Source of the DNA: Desulfobacterales bacterium C00003106
GTDB taxonomy: Bacteria; Desulfobacterota; Desulfobacteria; Desulfobacterales; C00003106
Length of the DNA stretch: 11,600 nucleotides
NCBI GenBank assembly: GCA_001751015.1
Contig: MAXM01000276.1
Span: 1-11,600 of the forward strand
Direction of reading: 5' to 3'
Position 1 is the stretch's first letter. Each line of letters opens with the position of its first letter. Shown here piece by piece: positions 6,275 through 11,600 of this stretch. A program made the translations under genes and the position numbers. Under the pieces are notes generated by a model, which searched no databases, was not told the DNA's origin, and saw nothing but the letters and a program-made list of their open reading frames with translations.

Positions 6275-6456
6275 TTAGGAACGGGGACAAAATAACTTTC
6301 CCATTATACATCATAGCTTCAGGCTATCTTTCCCCGATCTCAAATCCCAAAAACCTCAAAATAGCTTGCTATTCCAGTTTTTGTGATTTGAGATCGAACA
6401 AATATGACCCAAATCTATGCGCCTAATTGAGGAAGTTATTCCGTCCCCGTTCCTTA
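6275..6456. mobile_element. MITE-like element with terminal inverted repeats
   Basis: The left end TTAGGAACGGGGAC (6275-6288, continuing AAAATAACTTTCC) is matched in inverse by the right end (6431-6456: GGAAGTTATTCC, then GTCCCCGTTCCTTA). About 24 bp pair with two to three mismatches. The 182-bp unit encodes no protein and carries a 60-bp palindrome (6336-6395). Its right edge touches the amtB stop codon (6459-6457). The ends belong to the repeat family scattered over the window, so a transposase elsewhere may move it. No target duplication was identified. Confidence 0.6.
6336..6395. repeat. 60-bp palindrome with perfect outer arms
   Basis: The outer arms GATCTCAAATC (6336-6346) and GATTTGAGATC (6385-6395) pair perfectly over 11 bp. 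AAAAAC/GTTTTT-like blocks continue inward, and the centre is AATAGC-TT-GCTATT (6360-6373). It is clearly related to 1475-1537. It lies about 62 bp past the amtB stop on the minus strand and could form a hairpin at the 3' end of the glnK-amtB transcript. Confidence 0.8.
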
Positions 6457-7779
6457 TTAATGGCTTATAATCTGAAAGTCGGGGTATGCGTTGGCCCCGT
6501 GTTCACTAAAGTCCAGACCTCCGGTCTCTTCTTCGGGCGAGACCCTGAGTCCTATTGTCTTGTCAATCAGTTTGAATACGAGAAAGGAGACCCCAAATGC
6601 CCAGATAAAGGCTACACAGATTCCCAGCAACTGGACACCGATCATTTTTCCTGAGGTGCCCCCAATGTTAAATATGCCGGCTGCAAGGGTTCCCCATGCC
6701 CCGTTTACACCGTGCACGGAGACAGCCCCCACAGGGTCGTCCACCTTGATCCGGTCGAAAAAAAGCACTGACAGCACGACAAGCACACCGGCCACAGCTC
6801 CAATAATCACGGCGCTCAATGGCGTCACCGTAGCACACGGGGCGGTGATGGCCACCAGGCCTGCCAAGGCTCCGTTCAAGCTCATGCCCGCATCAGGTTT
6901 TCCGAATTTGATCCACGCGGTGATCATGGCAAGGACAGCGCCTGCTGCCGCCGCCAGGTTCGTATTGGCAAAGATCATGGCAATATCTTTGTTCGCTGCC
7001 GTGGTAGAGCCCGCGTTAAACCCGAACCAGCCGAACCAGAGGATAAAGACCCCCAGAGCGGCCAGCGGGATGTTGTGGCCGGGGATCGGTTGCACCCTTC
7101 CCGCCTTTGAGTATTTGCCGATCCTTGGCCCCAATACAATGGCCCCGGCCAGACCTGTCCAGCCTCCAATCGAATGGACCACCGTGGAACCGGCAAAGTC
7201 TATAAAGCCGAGCTTTTCAAGCCAGCCGCCTCCATGGTAAAGTCCTCCCCAGGCCCAACCTCCAAAGATGGGATAGATAAAGCCGCAAATGACTGCGCTA
7301 TATATCAAATATGAAACAAACTTTGTCCGCTCGGCCATGGCGCCGGACACAATAGTCGCGGCTGTGGCGGCAAAAACCACCTGAAACATCCAGAAGGCAA
7401 GCACCCAGGGATCTTGCCCGGGAGAAAAATCAGACAAGAAAAAGCAGGAAGTGCCAAACCAGCCCGTCTGCGTTGTTCCGAACATCAGCCCGAAGCCTAT
7501 AGCCCAGAAAAAGATCGACCCCATGGAAAAATCTAGCAGGTTCTTCATCAAGATATTGACTGCATTCTTTGCACGTGTAAACCCGGCCTCCACCATGGCA
7601 AACCCGGGCTGCATAAAGAAAACCAGGGCCGCAGCAATCAAAGTCCACACATAATCGGCATGGGTTTGCACCTCCTCGATGGCCTCTGCATTACCGGCGA
7701 GAGTCGGAGCATCTTCCCCTGCCCACGCCATGAGTGGAACACCTAACATTATTACGATCATAGACAGAATCTTCATCAT
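6457..7779 (-). CDS. amtB: Ammonium transporter Amt
   Basis: A 440-aa inner-membrane ammonium channel with the typical eleven-helix pattern. It begins with a probable cleaved signal peptide (MMKILSMIVIMLGVPLMAWA, then GED), as in E. coli AmtB. Hallmarks are the twin histidines, His202 (STVVHSIGGWTG) and His356 (VSVHGVNGAWG); the structural Asp195 in FIDFAG; the GGWAWGG tryptophan region (173-179); and the phenylalanine gate region (WMFQ at 130-133). The C-terminus EETGGLDFSEHGANAYPDF is the cytoplasmic tail with which GlnK usually interacts. The start at 7779 has GGGAGGGA 5 nt upstream; the adjacent ATG at 7776 is possible. It lies 24 bp after glnK on the same strand, so the two form an operon expressed under nitrogen limitation. 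Confidence 0.97.
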   Translation of the reverse strand: MMKILSMIVIMLGVPLMAWAGEDAPTLAGNAEAIEEVQTHADYVWTLIAAALVFFMQPGFAMVEAGFTRAKNAVNILMKNLLDFSMGSIFFWAIGFGLMFGTTQTGWFGTSCFFLSDFSPGQDPWVLAFWMFQVVFAATAATIVSGAMAERTKFVSYLIYSAVICGFIYPIFGGWAWGGLYHGGGWLEKLGFIDFAGSTVVHSIGGWTGLAGAIVLGPRIGKYSKAGRVQPIPGHNIPLAALGVFILWFGWFGFNAGSTTAANKDIAMIFANTNLAAAAGAVLAMITAWIKFGKPDAGMSLNGALAGLVAITAPCATVTPLSAVIIGAVAGVLVVLSVLFFDRIKVDDPVGAVSVHGVNGAWGTLAAGIFNIGGTSGKMIGVQLLGICVAFIWAFGVSFLVFKLIDKTIGLRVSPEEETGGLDFSEHGANAYPDFQIISH

Positions 7780-7803
7780 CTATCCCTCCCTTCAACAGTT
7801 TTT

Positions 7804-8142
7804 TTAGATTGCGTCTTTCCCTTGTTCTCCGGTCCGAATGCGAACCGCCTCTTCAACGGGAAGCACAAAGATCTTGCCATCGCCGATCTGGCCGGTCTTA
7901 GCGTGGCTCAGTATGACATCGATGGCTTTTTCAACCATGTCGTCTTCCACGACAATTTCAACCTTTACCTTGGGCACAAAATCAACTGTGTATTCAGCGC
8001 CCCTGTAGATCTCTGAGTGCCCTTTTTGTCGGCCAAAACCCTTGACCTCACTGACCGTCATGCCCTGGATGCCGAGTGACGACAGGCCCTCTTTGATATC
8101 CTCCAGTTTGAATGGTTTGATGATCGTCTCAACCTTCTTCAT
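7804..8142 (-). CDS. glnK: PII nitrogen regulatory protein GlnK
   Basis: A complete 112-aa PII signalling protein, first gene of glnK-amtB. It is a trimer that binds ATP/ADP and 2-oxoglutarate and blocks the Amt channel when nitrogen is plentiful. The signature MKKVETIIKPFKLEDIKEGL opens the protein. The T-loop GHSEIYRGAEYTVDFVPK (41-58) holds Tyr51, the usual uridylylation site. The B-loop TGQIGDGKIFVLPVEEAVRIRTGE follows at about 83-106. The start at 8142 is set by AAAGGAGGT 5 nt upstream; an in-frame extension to 8271 has no such site and adds nothing family-like. Transcription probably starts from the sigma-54-type promoter at 8264-8279. Pairing with amtB favours GlnK over GlnB as the name. 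Confidence 0.97.
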   Translation of the reverse strand: MKKVETIIKPFKLEDIKEGLSSLGIQGMTVSEVKGFGRQKGHSEIYRGAEYTVDFVPKVKVEIVVEDDMVEKAIDVILSHAKTGQIGDGKIFVLPVEEAVRIRTGEQGKDAI

Positions 8143-8172
8143 GTCCAACCTCCTTTCATATGTTTGATAATC

Positions 8173-8248
8173 TCCATTCAAAAACCTGCGGCCTGCGCCT
8201 CGGAGCAAGAACGCAGTATTGAAACAAAAGATGCCATTTCTGAATGGA
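8173..8248 (-). promoter_or_regulatory. glnK leader with two competing inverted repeats
   Basis: In the predicted glnK 5' leader, TCCATTCA (8248-8241 on minus) can pair with TGAATGGA (8180-8173 on minus), an 8-bp perfect match. A local hairpin CCATT-CAGA-AATGG (8247-8234 on minus) uses the same CCATT bases. The two folds exclude each other. Whether they matter is unknown. Confidence 0.35.
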
Positions 8249-8263
8249 CACTTGATACTAAGT

Positions 8264-8279
8264 ATCAACATACGTGCCA
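8264..8279 (-). promoter_or_regulatory. Sigma-54 (RpoN) promoter of glnK-amtB
   Basis: The minus strand reads TGGCACGTATGTTGAT, against the consensus TGGCACG-N4-TTGCW. The -24 block is perfect and the -12 block has one change (A for C). It is 122 bp upstream of the glnK start on the correct strand. Sigma-54 with NtrC-type activators is the usual control of glnK-amtB. A 17-bp dyad TTGATAC-TAA-GTATCAA (8252-8268) overlaps its -12 end and the expected start site. Confidence 0.75.
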
Positions 8280-8304
8280 GAATGGATGTACGCGAACCGA
8301 CTTG

Positions 8305-8326
8305 TTGTAACTGGGAGATATTACAA
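8305..8326. promoter_or_regulatory. 22-bp dyad, possible activator site
   Basis: TTGTAA-N10-TTACAA, centred about 40 bp upstream of the -24 block. A looser dyad of the same length and ends (TTGTATAA…GTTACACAA) lies at 8417-8438. Both are possible enhancer sites for a sigma-54 activator. They do not match the enterobacterial NtrC consensus (TGCACC…GGTGCA). Confidence 0.3.
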
Positions 8327-8540
8327 TTAAAAGAGGATCAATCGCGGAAAGAATTTTTGTTACCAACAACGCTTATTGCCACATATTTGTTCTTCGATTG
8401 TCTATTTACTACTATTTTGTATAATTTATGTTACACAATAAGGGTTCGCCCAAAAATAAATTTATATTAGATCTTGGATAACCGCCTTTAAAGTGGACCC
8501 CATGCCAAGATAAATCCGAGGCCTTGGAATGGGGAAAAAT

Positions 8541-8575
8541 CCCATGAAATTGGTTATTGTTACCCATGAAATTGG
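8541..8575. repeat. 13-bp direct repeat
   Basis: CCCATGAAATTGG occurs at 8541-8553 and again at 8563-8575, with a 22-bp period. No associated gene. It may be part of the decayed mobile DNA in this spacer. Confidence 0.7.
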
Positions 8576-8627
8576 GTCATTCTGCTCTTGACTTTTGTGG
8601 GGTAAAATCAGCGTAAAGGGCGAGACG

Positions 8628-8675
8628 GTGGCTCAATCTATGTTAGCAGGAGTGGCTCAATTTTGATTAGCGTTG
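8628..8675 (+). repeat. Tandem GTGGCTCAAT repeats, IS21-type end remnant
   Basis: Two 24-bp units start at 8628 and 8652 (both GTGGCTCAAT, both with TTAGC at the same offset; 16 of 24 positions match). A third fragment, GGTGCTCAATCTTTCA, begins at 8769. IS21-family ends often carry several such TGGCTCAATTTT-like transposase-binding repeats. No istA or istB gene is present, so this would be a relic end at most. Confidence 0.4.
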
Positions 8676-8780
8676 AAGGGCCTGGGCTGATCAGGTAATT
8701 GTATTTGAGCAAAGCACGGAAATACGCTCTCCAAGTGGTGTAAAACTGTCGGATTAGAAGATTTGCCGGTGCTCAATCTT

Positions 8781-10139
8781 TCACAACCCCGCCTCAGCAA
8801 ACTCTGGCAAGGGGAAAAGAAGCCAGTCAATAATATTCCGAACGTCTATTTTCAAGCCATCCAGATTGACCTCTTCCCTTTTATCCATGGTCAATAAAGT
8901 ACACTTGATTTGTGTTTCTCCGGCCAGCTCATTGTGTGCTGTCTTGAGAGCGGCAAGTTCCCTTTTTCTGGTTTGTTCATTCTCGATGGAATAACTGACC
9001 TGGATCAGTTCTGTAATCTTACTTCCTTTTTTGATGACAAAGTCTACTTCCAGGTCGTTTTTCGTTTTGTAGTAATAAATGTCCCATTGTCGGCGCAATA
9101 GTTCAAGGAAAATGATGTTTTCAAGATTTTGTGCCTTACGGGCGCCAATTTGGAATGAAACCCGGTTGGATAACCCGGTATCGATAGAATAAAATTTTCT
9201 GGGGTTTGCAATTTGTTTTTTTACAGACCAGGAAAATCGATGAAGTTGAAAGATCAGAAAGGCGTCTTCAAGATAACTTATATAATCTCTGGCACTGTCA
9301 AAGGAAATCGAAAAGATTTTTTTCAGCTTGTTGGTTGAATTGATAGAAGCGATATTGGCAAGAAGAAAGGTGGCCATTTCTTCAAGAGCTCGGTAGTTTC
9401 CCAGGTTGTGCCTGGCAACAATGTCACGCAGCAGGATGGAATCAAAATAACTTTTAAGGAGATCTCTTTGCAGTTCGTCTTCTTTAAGTTCAAAAAGTTT
9501 AGGGAAGCCCCCCTGTTCCATATACTGGTTGAAGAGTTGATTAAGCTTGTTTCGGTGCCGGATACGCTCTGAAAGGTTCTTAATGGTGATCTGGTTGAAA
9601 TGGAGAAATTCCTTGAAGTTCAGCGGGAACACCTCAATGTCAAGATAACGCCCTGTCAGTGCTGTGCCGATTTCCCTGCTCAGGAGAGCCGAGCTTGAAC
9701 CAGTAATGTAAAGCCCGGCATTTTTCAGGCTGTATTCTTTGAAGGCCCATTTTTCCCAGCCTTGAATGTTTTGTACCTCATCGAGCATGATGACCGGTTT
9801 TTTCGTTGGTCCCACGAATTCCAGGAAAACATCTTTGATCCTTTCCAGTAGCTCTAAGGAAAGGTTCCCCATAAATCGTGGATCTTCAAAATTAACATAG
9901 AGGATGTCCCGGGGCTGATATTCTTTGGCTGTAAGCCGCTTTATTTCATTGATCAGTAAGGTAGATTTTCCAGAACGCCTTACTCCTTTAAGAATGAGTA
10001 TTTCTTCGGACTTGGCTTTTCGGGCTATTTCTTTTTCATAGTCTATACGGCTGATCGTGACCGGTAAAGACCGATTCCAGAAATTCCAGTCATTCAGGAC
10101 TTCAAATATTTCTTCTTTGTTGAGCATAACCTCTTCCAT
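8781..10139 (-). CDS. AAA+ ATPase with DUF4143 C-terminal domain
   Basis: A 452-aa member of the large family of lone prokaryotic ATPases with DUF4143. Walker A is GVRRSGKST (52-60), Walker B VIMLDEVQ (116-123) and sensor-1 ITGSSSALL (145-153). The stretch LTGRYLDIEVFPLNFKEFL (161-179) and GGFPKLFE (210-217) are family hallmarks. The C-terminal part ends in a nuclease-like pattern, DLEVDFVIKKGSKITELIQV (362-381), recalling a restriction-endonuclease-like fold with E…D…E but Gln in place of the usual Lys. The cellular role is not established; toxin-like and mobile-element-associated roles have been proposed. Composition is more AT-rich than the neighbours, which together with the IS-like relics beside it suggests acquisition. 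The ATG at 10139 sits 24 nt after a good promoter -10. An ATG at 10127 has GAGG too close to judge. Confidence 0.9.
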   Translation of the reverse strand: MEEVMLNKEEIFEVLNDWNFWNRSLPVTISRIDYEKEIARKAKSEEILILKGVRRSGKSTLLINEIKRLTAKEYQPRDILYVNFEDPRFMGNLSLELLERIKDVFLEFVGPTKKPVIMLDEVQNIQGWEKWAFKEYSLKNAGLYITGSSSALLSREIGTALTGRYLDIEVFPLNFKEFLHFNQITIKNLSERIRHRNKLNQLFNQYMEQGGFPKLFELKEDELQRDLLKSYFDSILLRDIVARHNLGNYRALEEMATFLLANIASINSTNKLKKIFSISFDSARDYISYLEDAFLIFQLHRFSWSVKKQIANPRKFYSIDTGLSNRVSFQIGARKAQNLENIIFLELLRRQWDIYYYKTKNDLEVDFVIKKGSKITELIQVSYSIENEQTRKRELAALKTAHNELAGETQIKCTLLTMDKREEVNLDGLKIDVRNIIDWLLFPLPEFAEAGL

Positions 10140-10162
10140 TCTTAAATATTAATACTTATAAA

Positions 10163-10192
10163 ATAATATCACGAATGAATGGGATATTTCAA
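10163..10192 (-). promoter_or_regulatory. Sigma-70 promoter for the ATPase gene
   Basis: On the minus strand TTGAAA (10192-10187), an 18-bp spacer and TATTAT (10168-10163). The predicted start near 10156 gives a leader of about 17 nt to the ATG at 10139. The surroundings are AT-rich. Confidence 0.55.
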
Positions 10193-10361
10193 CGCGAAAC
10201 TCATTGTTGATCAAGATATTTTAGGGCAAATGTCCGGTTAGCCGGTAATCCTTTAGAGTGAAGACTTGTCAAACGTCTCGTCAAGCCATATCCGAATAGA
10301 ACCCCGGATTTGAAAAACGGTCTATCATCTCGGGATTCCTGAAGCTGTTATGCATAGTTGA

Positions 10362-10390
10362 GGAAGTCATTTTGTCCCCGTTCCTTAGGG
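10362..10390 (+). repeat. GGAACGGGGAC-family repeat downstream of pyrE
   Basis: GGAAGTCATTTTG then TCCCCGTTCC and a TTAGGG tail, in the same orientation as 2406-2430 and 6431-6456. The tail TTAGGGTTCGCTCAC parallels TTAGAGTTCGTCCAC at 2381-2395, so the conserved unit is longer than its core. Confidence 0.75.
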
Positions 10391-10435
10391 TTCGCTCACA
10401 AATTGATGTGAGGTTTTTGTTGAGGAACCTGTTTC

Positions 10436-10990
10436 TTAGATGAAGTCGTGAATGGTTAGCACCGGGTACACGGTGATACCATGTTTTTCGATGTTTTCTT
10501 TTCCGTTTTCTTCACATCTGTCAAGCAGGACAATCACGCACATTATGTCCAGCCGGTGTTTCCTTGCAACATTAATAGCCTGAATCGTAGATTTGCCTGT
10601 GGTTACAACATCGTCGATAATAATGATTTTGTCGTTTTCCCTGACGTTTCCCTCTAACTGGAGTCCCAGTCCATGGGGCTTGGGTTCTTTTCTTATCGAA
10701 AATGCTTCTATTGCGTTTTGTCTCATGTGCGATGTAAGCGATGTAGCAACGGCAATAGGGTCTGCTCCCATTGTGAGTCCGCCGATGCCTTTGGGCTTTA
10801 GATTCAGTTCCTGAATCCTGTCGTACATCAGGGACCCGACCAGGAACTGTCCTTCCGGAAGATAAGTTACTGCTTTCAAGTTAAAATAATAGCAGCTTTT
10901 CTTTCCTGAAGACAACGTGAACGCCGGTGTGTCGGTTTTTTCAAATGCCCTGTTTTTTATCAGCTCTATCAGTCTTTCCTTGTTGTTCAT
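10436..10990 (-). CDS. pyrE: Orotate phosphoribosyltransferase
   Basis: A 184-aa type I phosphoribosyltransferase that joins orotate and PRPP to give OMP in pyrimidine synthesis. The PRPP-binding motif is IIIIDDVVTTGKS (122-134). The N-terminal FTLSSGKKSCYYFNLK (24-39) is the orotate-side signature, and the flexible catalytic loop contains RKEPKPHG (100-107). The length is slightly short of the E. coli enzyme (213 aa) but all core motifs are present. The start at 10990 is supported by AAAGAGG 5 nt upstream. No other pyr gene adjoins, so it appears to be a single-gene unit. A TTGACA box lies about 165 bp upstream. Confidence 0.93.
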   Translation of the reverse strand: MNNKERLIELIKNRAFEKTDTPAFTLSSGKKSCYYFNLKAVTYLPEGQFLVGSLMYDRIQELNLKPKGIGGLTMGADPIAVATSLTSHMRQNAIEAFSIRKEPKPHGLGLQLEGNVRENDKIIIIDDVVTTGKSTIQAINVARKHRLDIMCVIVLLDRCEENGKENIEKHGITVYPVLTIHDFI

Positions 10991-11133
10991 ATTGGCCTCT
11001 TTAAAGGATTGGATGGTCTTCCGTAAATACTATGAAAAGAATACCGCTGCGTGGACAATCACATTCCGGTCATCCATGCGGCCCGTCCTGACTCGTGAGA
11101 AGAAAAAGTGTAGTACTGACTATTACGAAACCA

Positions 11134-11162
11134 TCAATAATGATATCCGGTTATTTTGTCAA
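11134..11162 (-). promoter_or_regulatory. Possible pyrE promoter
   Basis: The minus strand has a perfect TTGACA (11162-11157), a 17-bp spacer and TATTGA (11139-11134), a poor -10. It would leave a leader of about 135 nt. No clear attenuator was found in it. Confidence 0.3.
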
Positions 11163-11167
11163 AAACA

Positions 11168-11298
11168 AACTTTTTTTGTAGCCGTTCACGGCTTGCAAGT
11201 TGAAAAATGCGTTCATCAACAGTACAAAGGCATGAAGGCCAAATTTCCAATTTCTATTTTCTAATTTCAACGTTCCGTGAACGCTTAACTTTTTTTGT
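11168..11298. repeat. Paired direct and inverted short repeats
   Basis: AACTTTTTTTGT occurs at 11168-11179 and again at 11287-11298. Between them CGTTCACGG (11183-11191, within GCCG-TTCA-CGGC) is inverted as CCGTGAACG (11275-11283). A small non-coding element bounded by these repeats is possible. Confidence 0.5.
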
Positions 11299-11370
11299 TG
11301 TCACAAAGAATCAAGACATTGGAGGCGGAATTTGTTGGGCAGTGGGGGGGCATCGGTTATTGGCGGAAAG

Positions 11371-11416
11371 AAAAATGGCCAGGTCGTCAAGTATTTGAAC
11401 CATGCCGTCCTGACCA
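11371..11416 (-). terminator. Rho-independent terminator of flgM
   Basis: On the minus strand TGGTCAGG (11416-11409) pairs with CCTGGCCA (11383-11376) with one G-U pair, followed directly by TTTTTCTTT. The stem begins 15 nt after the flgM stop codon. The loop contains a further weak pairing, GTTCAA with TTGAC. Confidence 0.65.
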
Positions 11417-11431
11417 ATTAGGGATTGAAAC

Positions 11432-11600
11432 TCATGCCAAATCGTCAATCATCGATCCAATAATTTTTCCGGCTAAGCTATCATAATCTATCTTATAGGT
11501 GTGGTCACTCAACTGTATTTTGATGGGCCTTACTCGATCTGTTCTCATGTCGGGAGCTTCTATGACAGCTTCCTGGGCGATTTGGAGATCCCTTGAGACA
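11432..11600 (-). CDS. flgM: FlgM-like anti-sigma-28 factor (partial, 5' end outside window)
   Basis: The last 55 codons of a minus-strand gene enter from the window edge and stop at TGA (11434-11432). The reading SRDLQIAQEAVIEAPDMR, then TDRVRPIKIQL, then HTYKIDYDSLAGKIIGSMIDDLA fits the FlgM C-terminal region: A..AV…PD.R...V…I..G.Y.ID...LA.K.I.SMIDD. FlgM binds FliA (sigma-28) and holds back late flagellar genes until hook completion, when it is exported. The N-terminal half and start are not visible. A terminator follows, so this is the last gene of its unit, in front of pyrE. The assignment rests on pattern, since FlgM proteins are short and diverse. Confidence 0.72.
   Translation of the reverse strand, partial: VSRDLQIAQEAVIEAPDMRTDRVRPIKIQLSDHTYKIDYDSLAGKIIGSMIDDLA

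Larger units (their letters stand above)
6092..6456. other. Repeat-rich spacer between amidotransferase gene and amtB
   Basis: A 365-bp stretch without an intact gene. It contains one repeat copy at 6102-6113, a GC-richer stretch at 6187-6274 that reads like a protein tail on the minus strand, and a MITE-like element at 6275-6456 with an internal 60-bp palindrome. No promoter for the downstream amidotransferase gene was convincing. Confidence 0.7.
8143..8780. other. Spacer upstream of glnK: promoter, AT-rich DNA, IS-like remnants
   Basis: A 638-bp stretch without a supported gene. From 8143 to about 8250 lies the glnK leader, with two overlapping inverted repeats. The sigma-54 promoter and two 22-bp dyads follow up to 8438. 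From 8461 to 8780 are short direct repeats and tandem GTGGCTCAAT repeats that look like a decayed insertion-sequence end. AGGGTTCGCC at 8441 echoes the tail of the repeat at 10388. Confidence 0.6.
10140..10435. other. Spacer between pyrE and the ATPase gene
   Basis: A 296-bp spacer. It holds the ATPase promoter (10163-10192), a repeat-family copy (10362-10390) and a small hairpin CTCACA-N6-TGTGAG (10395-10412) followed on the plus strand by GTTTTTG. That hairpin could stop plus-strand transcripts, although no plus-strand gene is near. Nothing else is recognisable. Confidence 0.6.
10991..11431. other. Spacer between flgM and pyrE
   Basis: A 441-bp stretch with no supported gene. It contains the possible pyrE promoter, a pair of short repeats (11168-11298) and the flgM terminator (11371-11416). 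Short plus-strand frames here have no ribosome site and no recognisable family. Confidence 0.55.

Noticed and set aside
6491..7240. 249-codon plus-strand frame antisense to amtB
   Set aside because: Mirror frame of a GC-rich membrane protein gene; Pro/Thr/Ala-rich, no family likeness, no ribosome site.
8781..10139. DUF4143 ATPase as part of a defence system
   Set aside because: No nuclease, reverse transcriptase, toxin partner or other defence gene is adjacent; a lone ATPase is not evidence of a system.
10395..10412. Hairpin CTCACA-N6-TGTGAG as the pyrE terminator
   Set aside because: The T-run follows on the plus strand only; for the minus-strand pyrE transcript it would precede the stem, so it cannot act as an intrinsic terminator there.
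11295..11486. Plus-strand frame of 63 codons near the window end
   Set aside because: It overlaps the flgM terminator and the flgM 3' end in antisense and shows no recognisable family or ribosome site.

Overview
The window reads as chromosomal DNA of a flagellated Gram-negative bacterium. An anaerobic deltaproteobacterium (Desulfobacterota type) is my best guess. This rests on gene style only: a hexulose-phosphate synthase fused to an RraA domain beside a hexuloisomerase, an orphan RfaH/UpxY-like NusG paralogue, a sigma-54-like promoter before glnK-amtB, and many short interspersed repeats. No rRNA, tRNA, CRISPR array or intact transposase gene was seen.

Layout, left to right. 79-2159 (minus): a two-gene ribulose monophosphate module, 6-phospho-3-hexuloisomerase followed by hexulose-6-phosphate synthase/RraA fusion. 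A 227-bp spacer between them holds a duplicated 3' end of the isomerase gene and a long palindrome. 2160-2691: spacer with two copies of a GGAACGGGGAC-type repeat and a possible promoter. 2692-3216 (plus): orphan NusG/RfaH-like factor, convergent with comM (3245-4780, minus). 4931-5287 (plus): small cysteine-rich basic protein. 5372-6091 (minus): class I glutamine amidotransferase-like protein. 6092-6456: repeat-rich spacer containing a MITE-like element that ends at the amtB stop codon. 6457-8142 (minus): glnK-amtB ammonium operon with a sigma-54-type promoter near 8264-8279. 8280-8780: AT-rich spacer with tandem repeats resembling an IS21-type end. 8781-10139 (minus): AAA+ ATPase of the DUF4143 kind. 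10436-10990 (minus): orotate phosphoribosyltransferase. 11432-11600 (minus, cut by the window edge): C-terminal part of FlgM with a good terminator behind it.

Functionally, the first two genes condense formaldehyde with ribulose 5-phosphate and isomerise the product to fructose 6-phosphate, or run backwards to make pentose phosphate. glnK-amtB is the standard nitrogen-limitation ammonium uptake and sensing pair. The other genes are apparently single units without shared pathways. I did not find a convincing new multi-gene system. The most unusual signal is the short repeat family (at least six sites in 11.6 kb), the related palindromes, and the duplication inside the RuMP gene pair.
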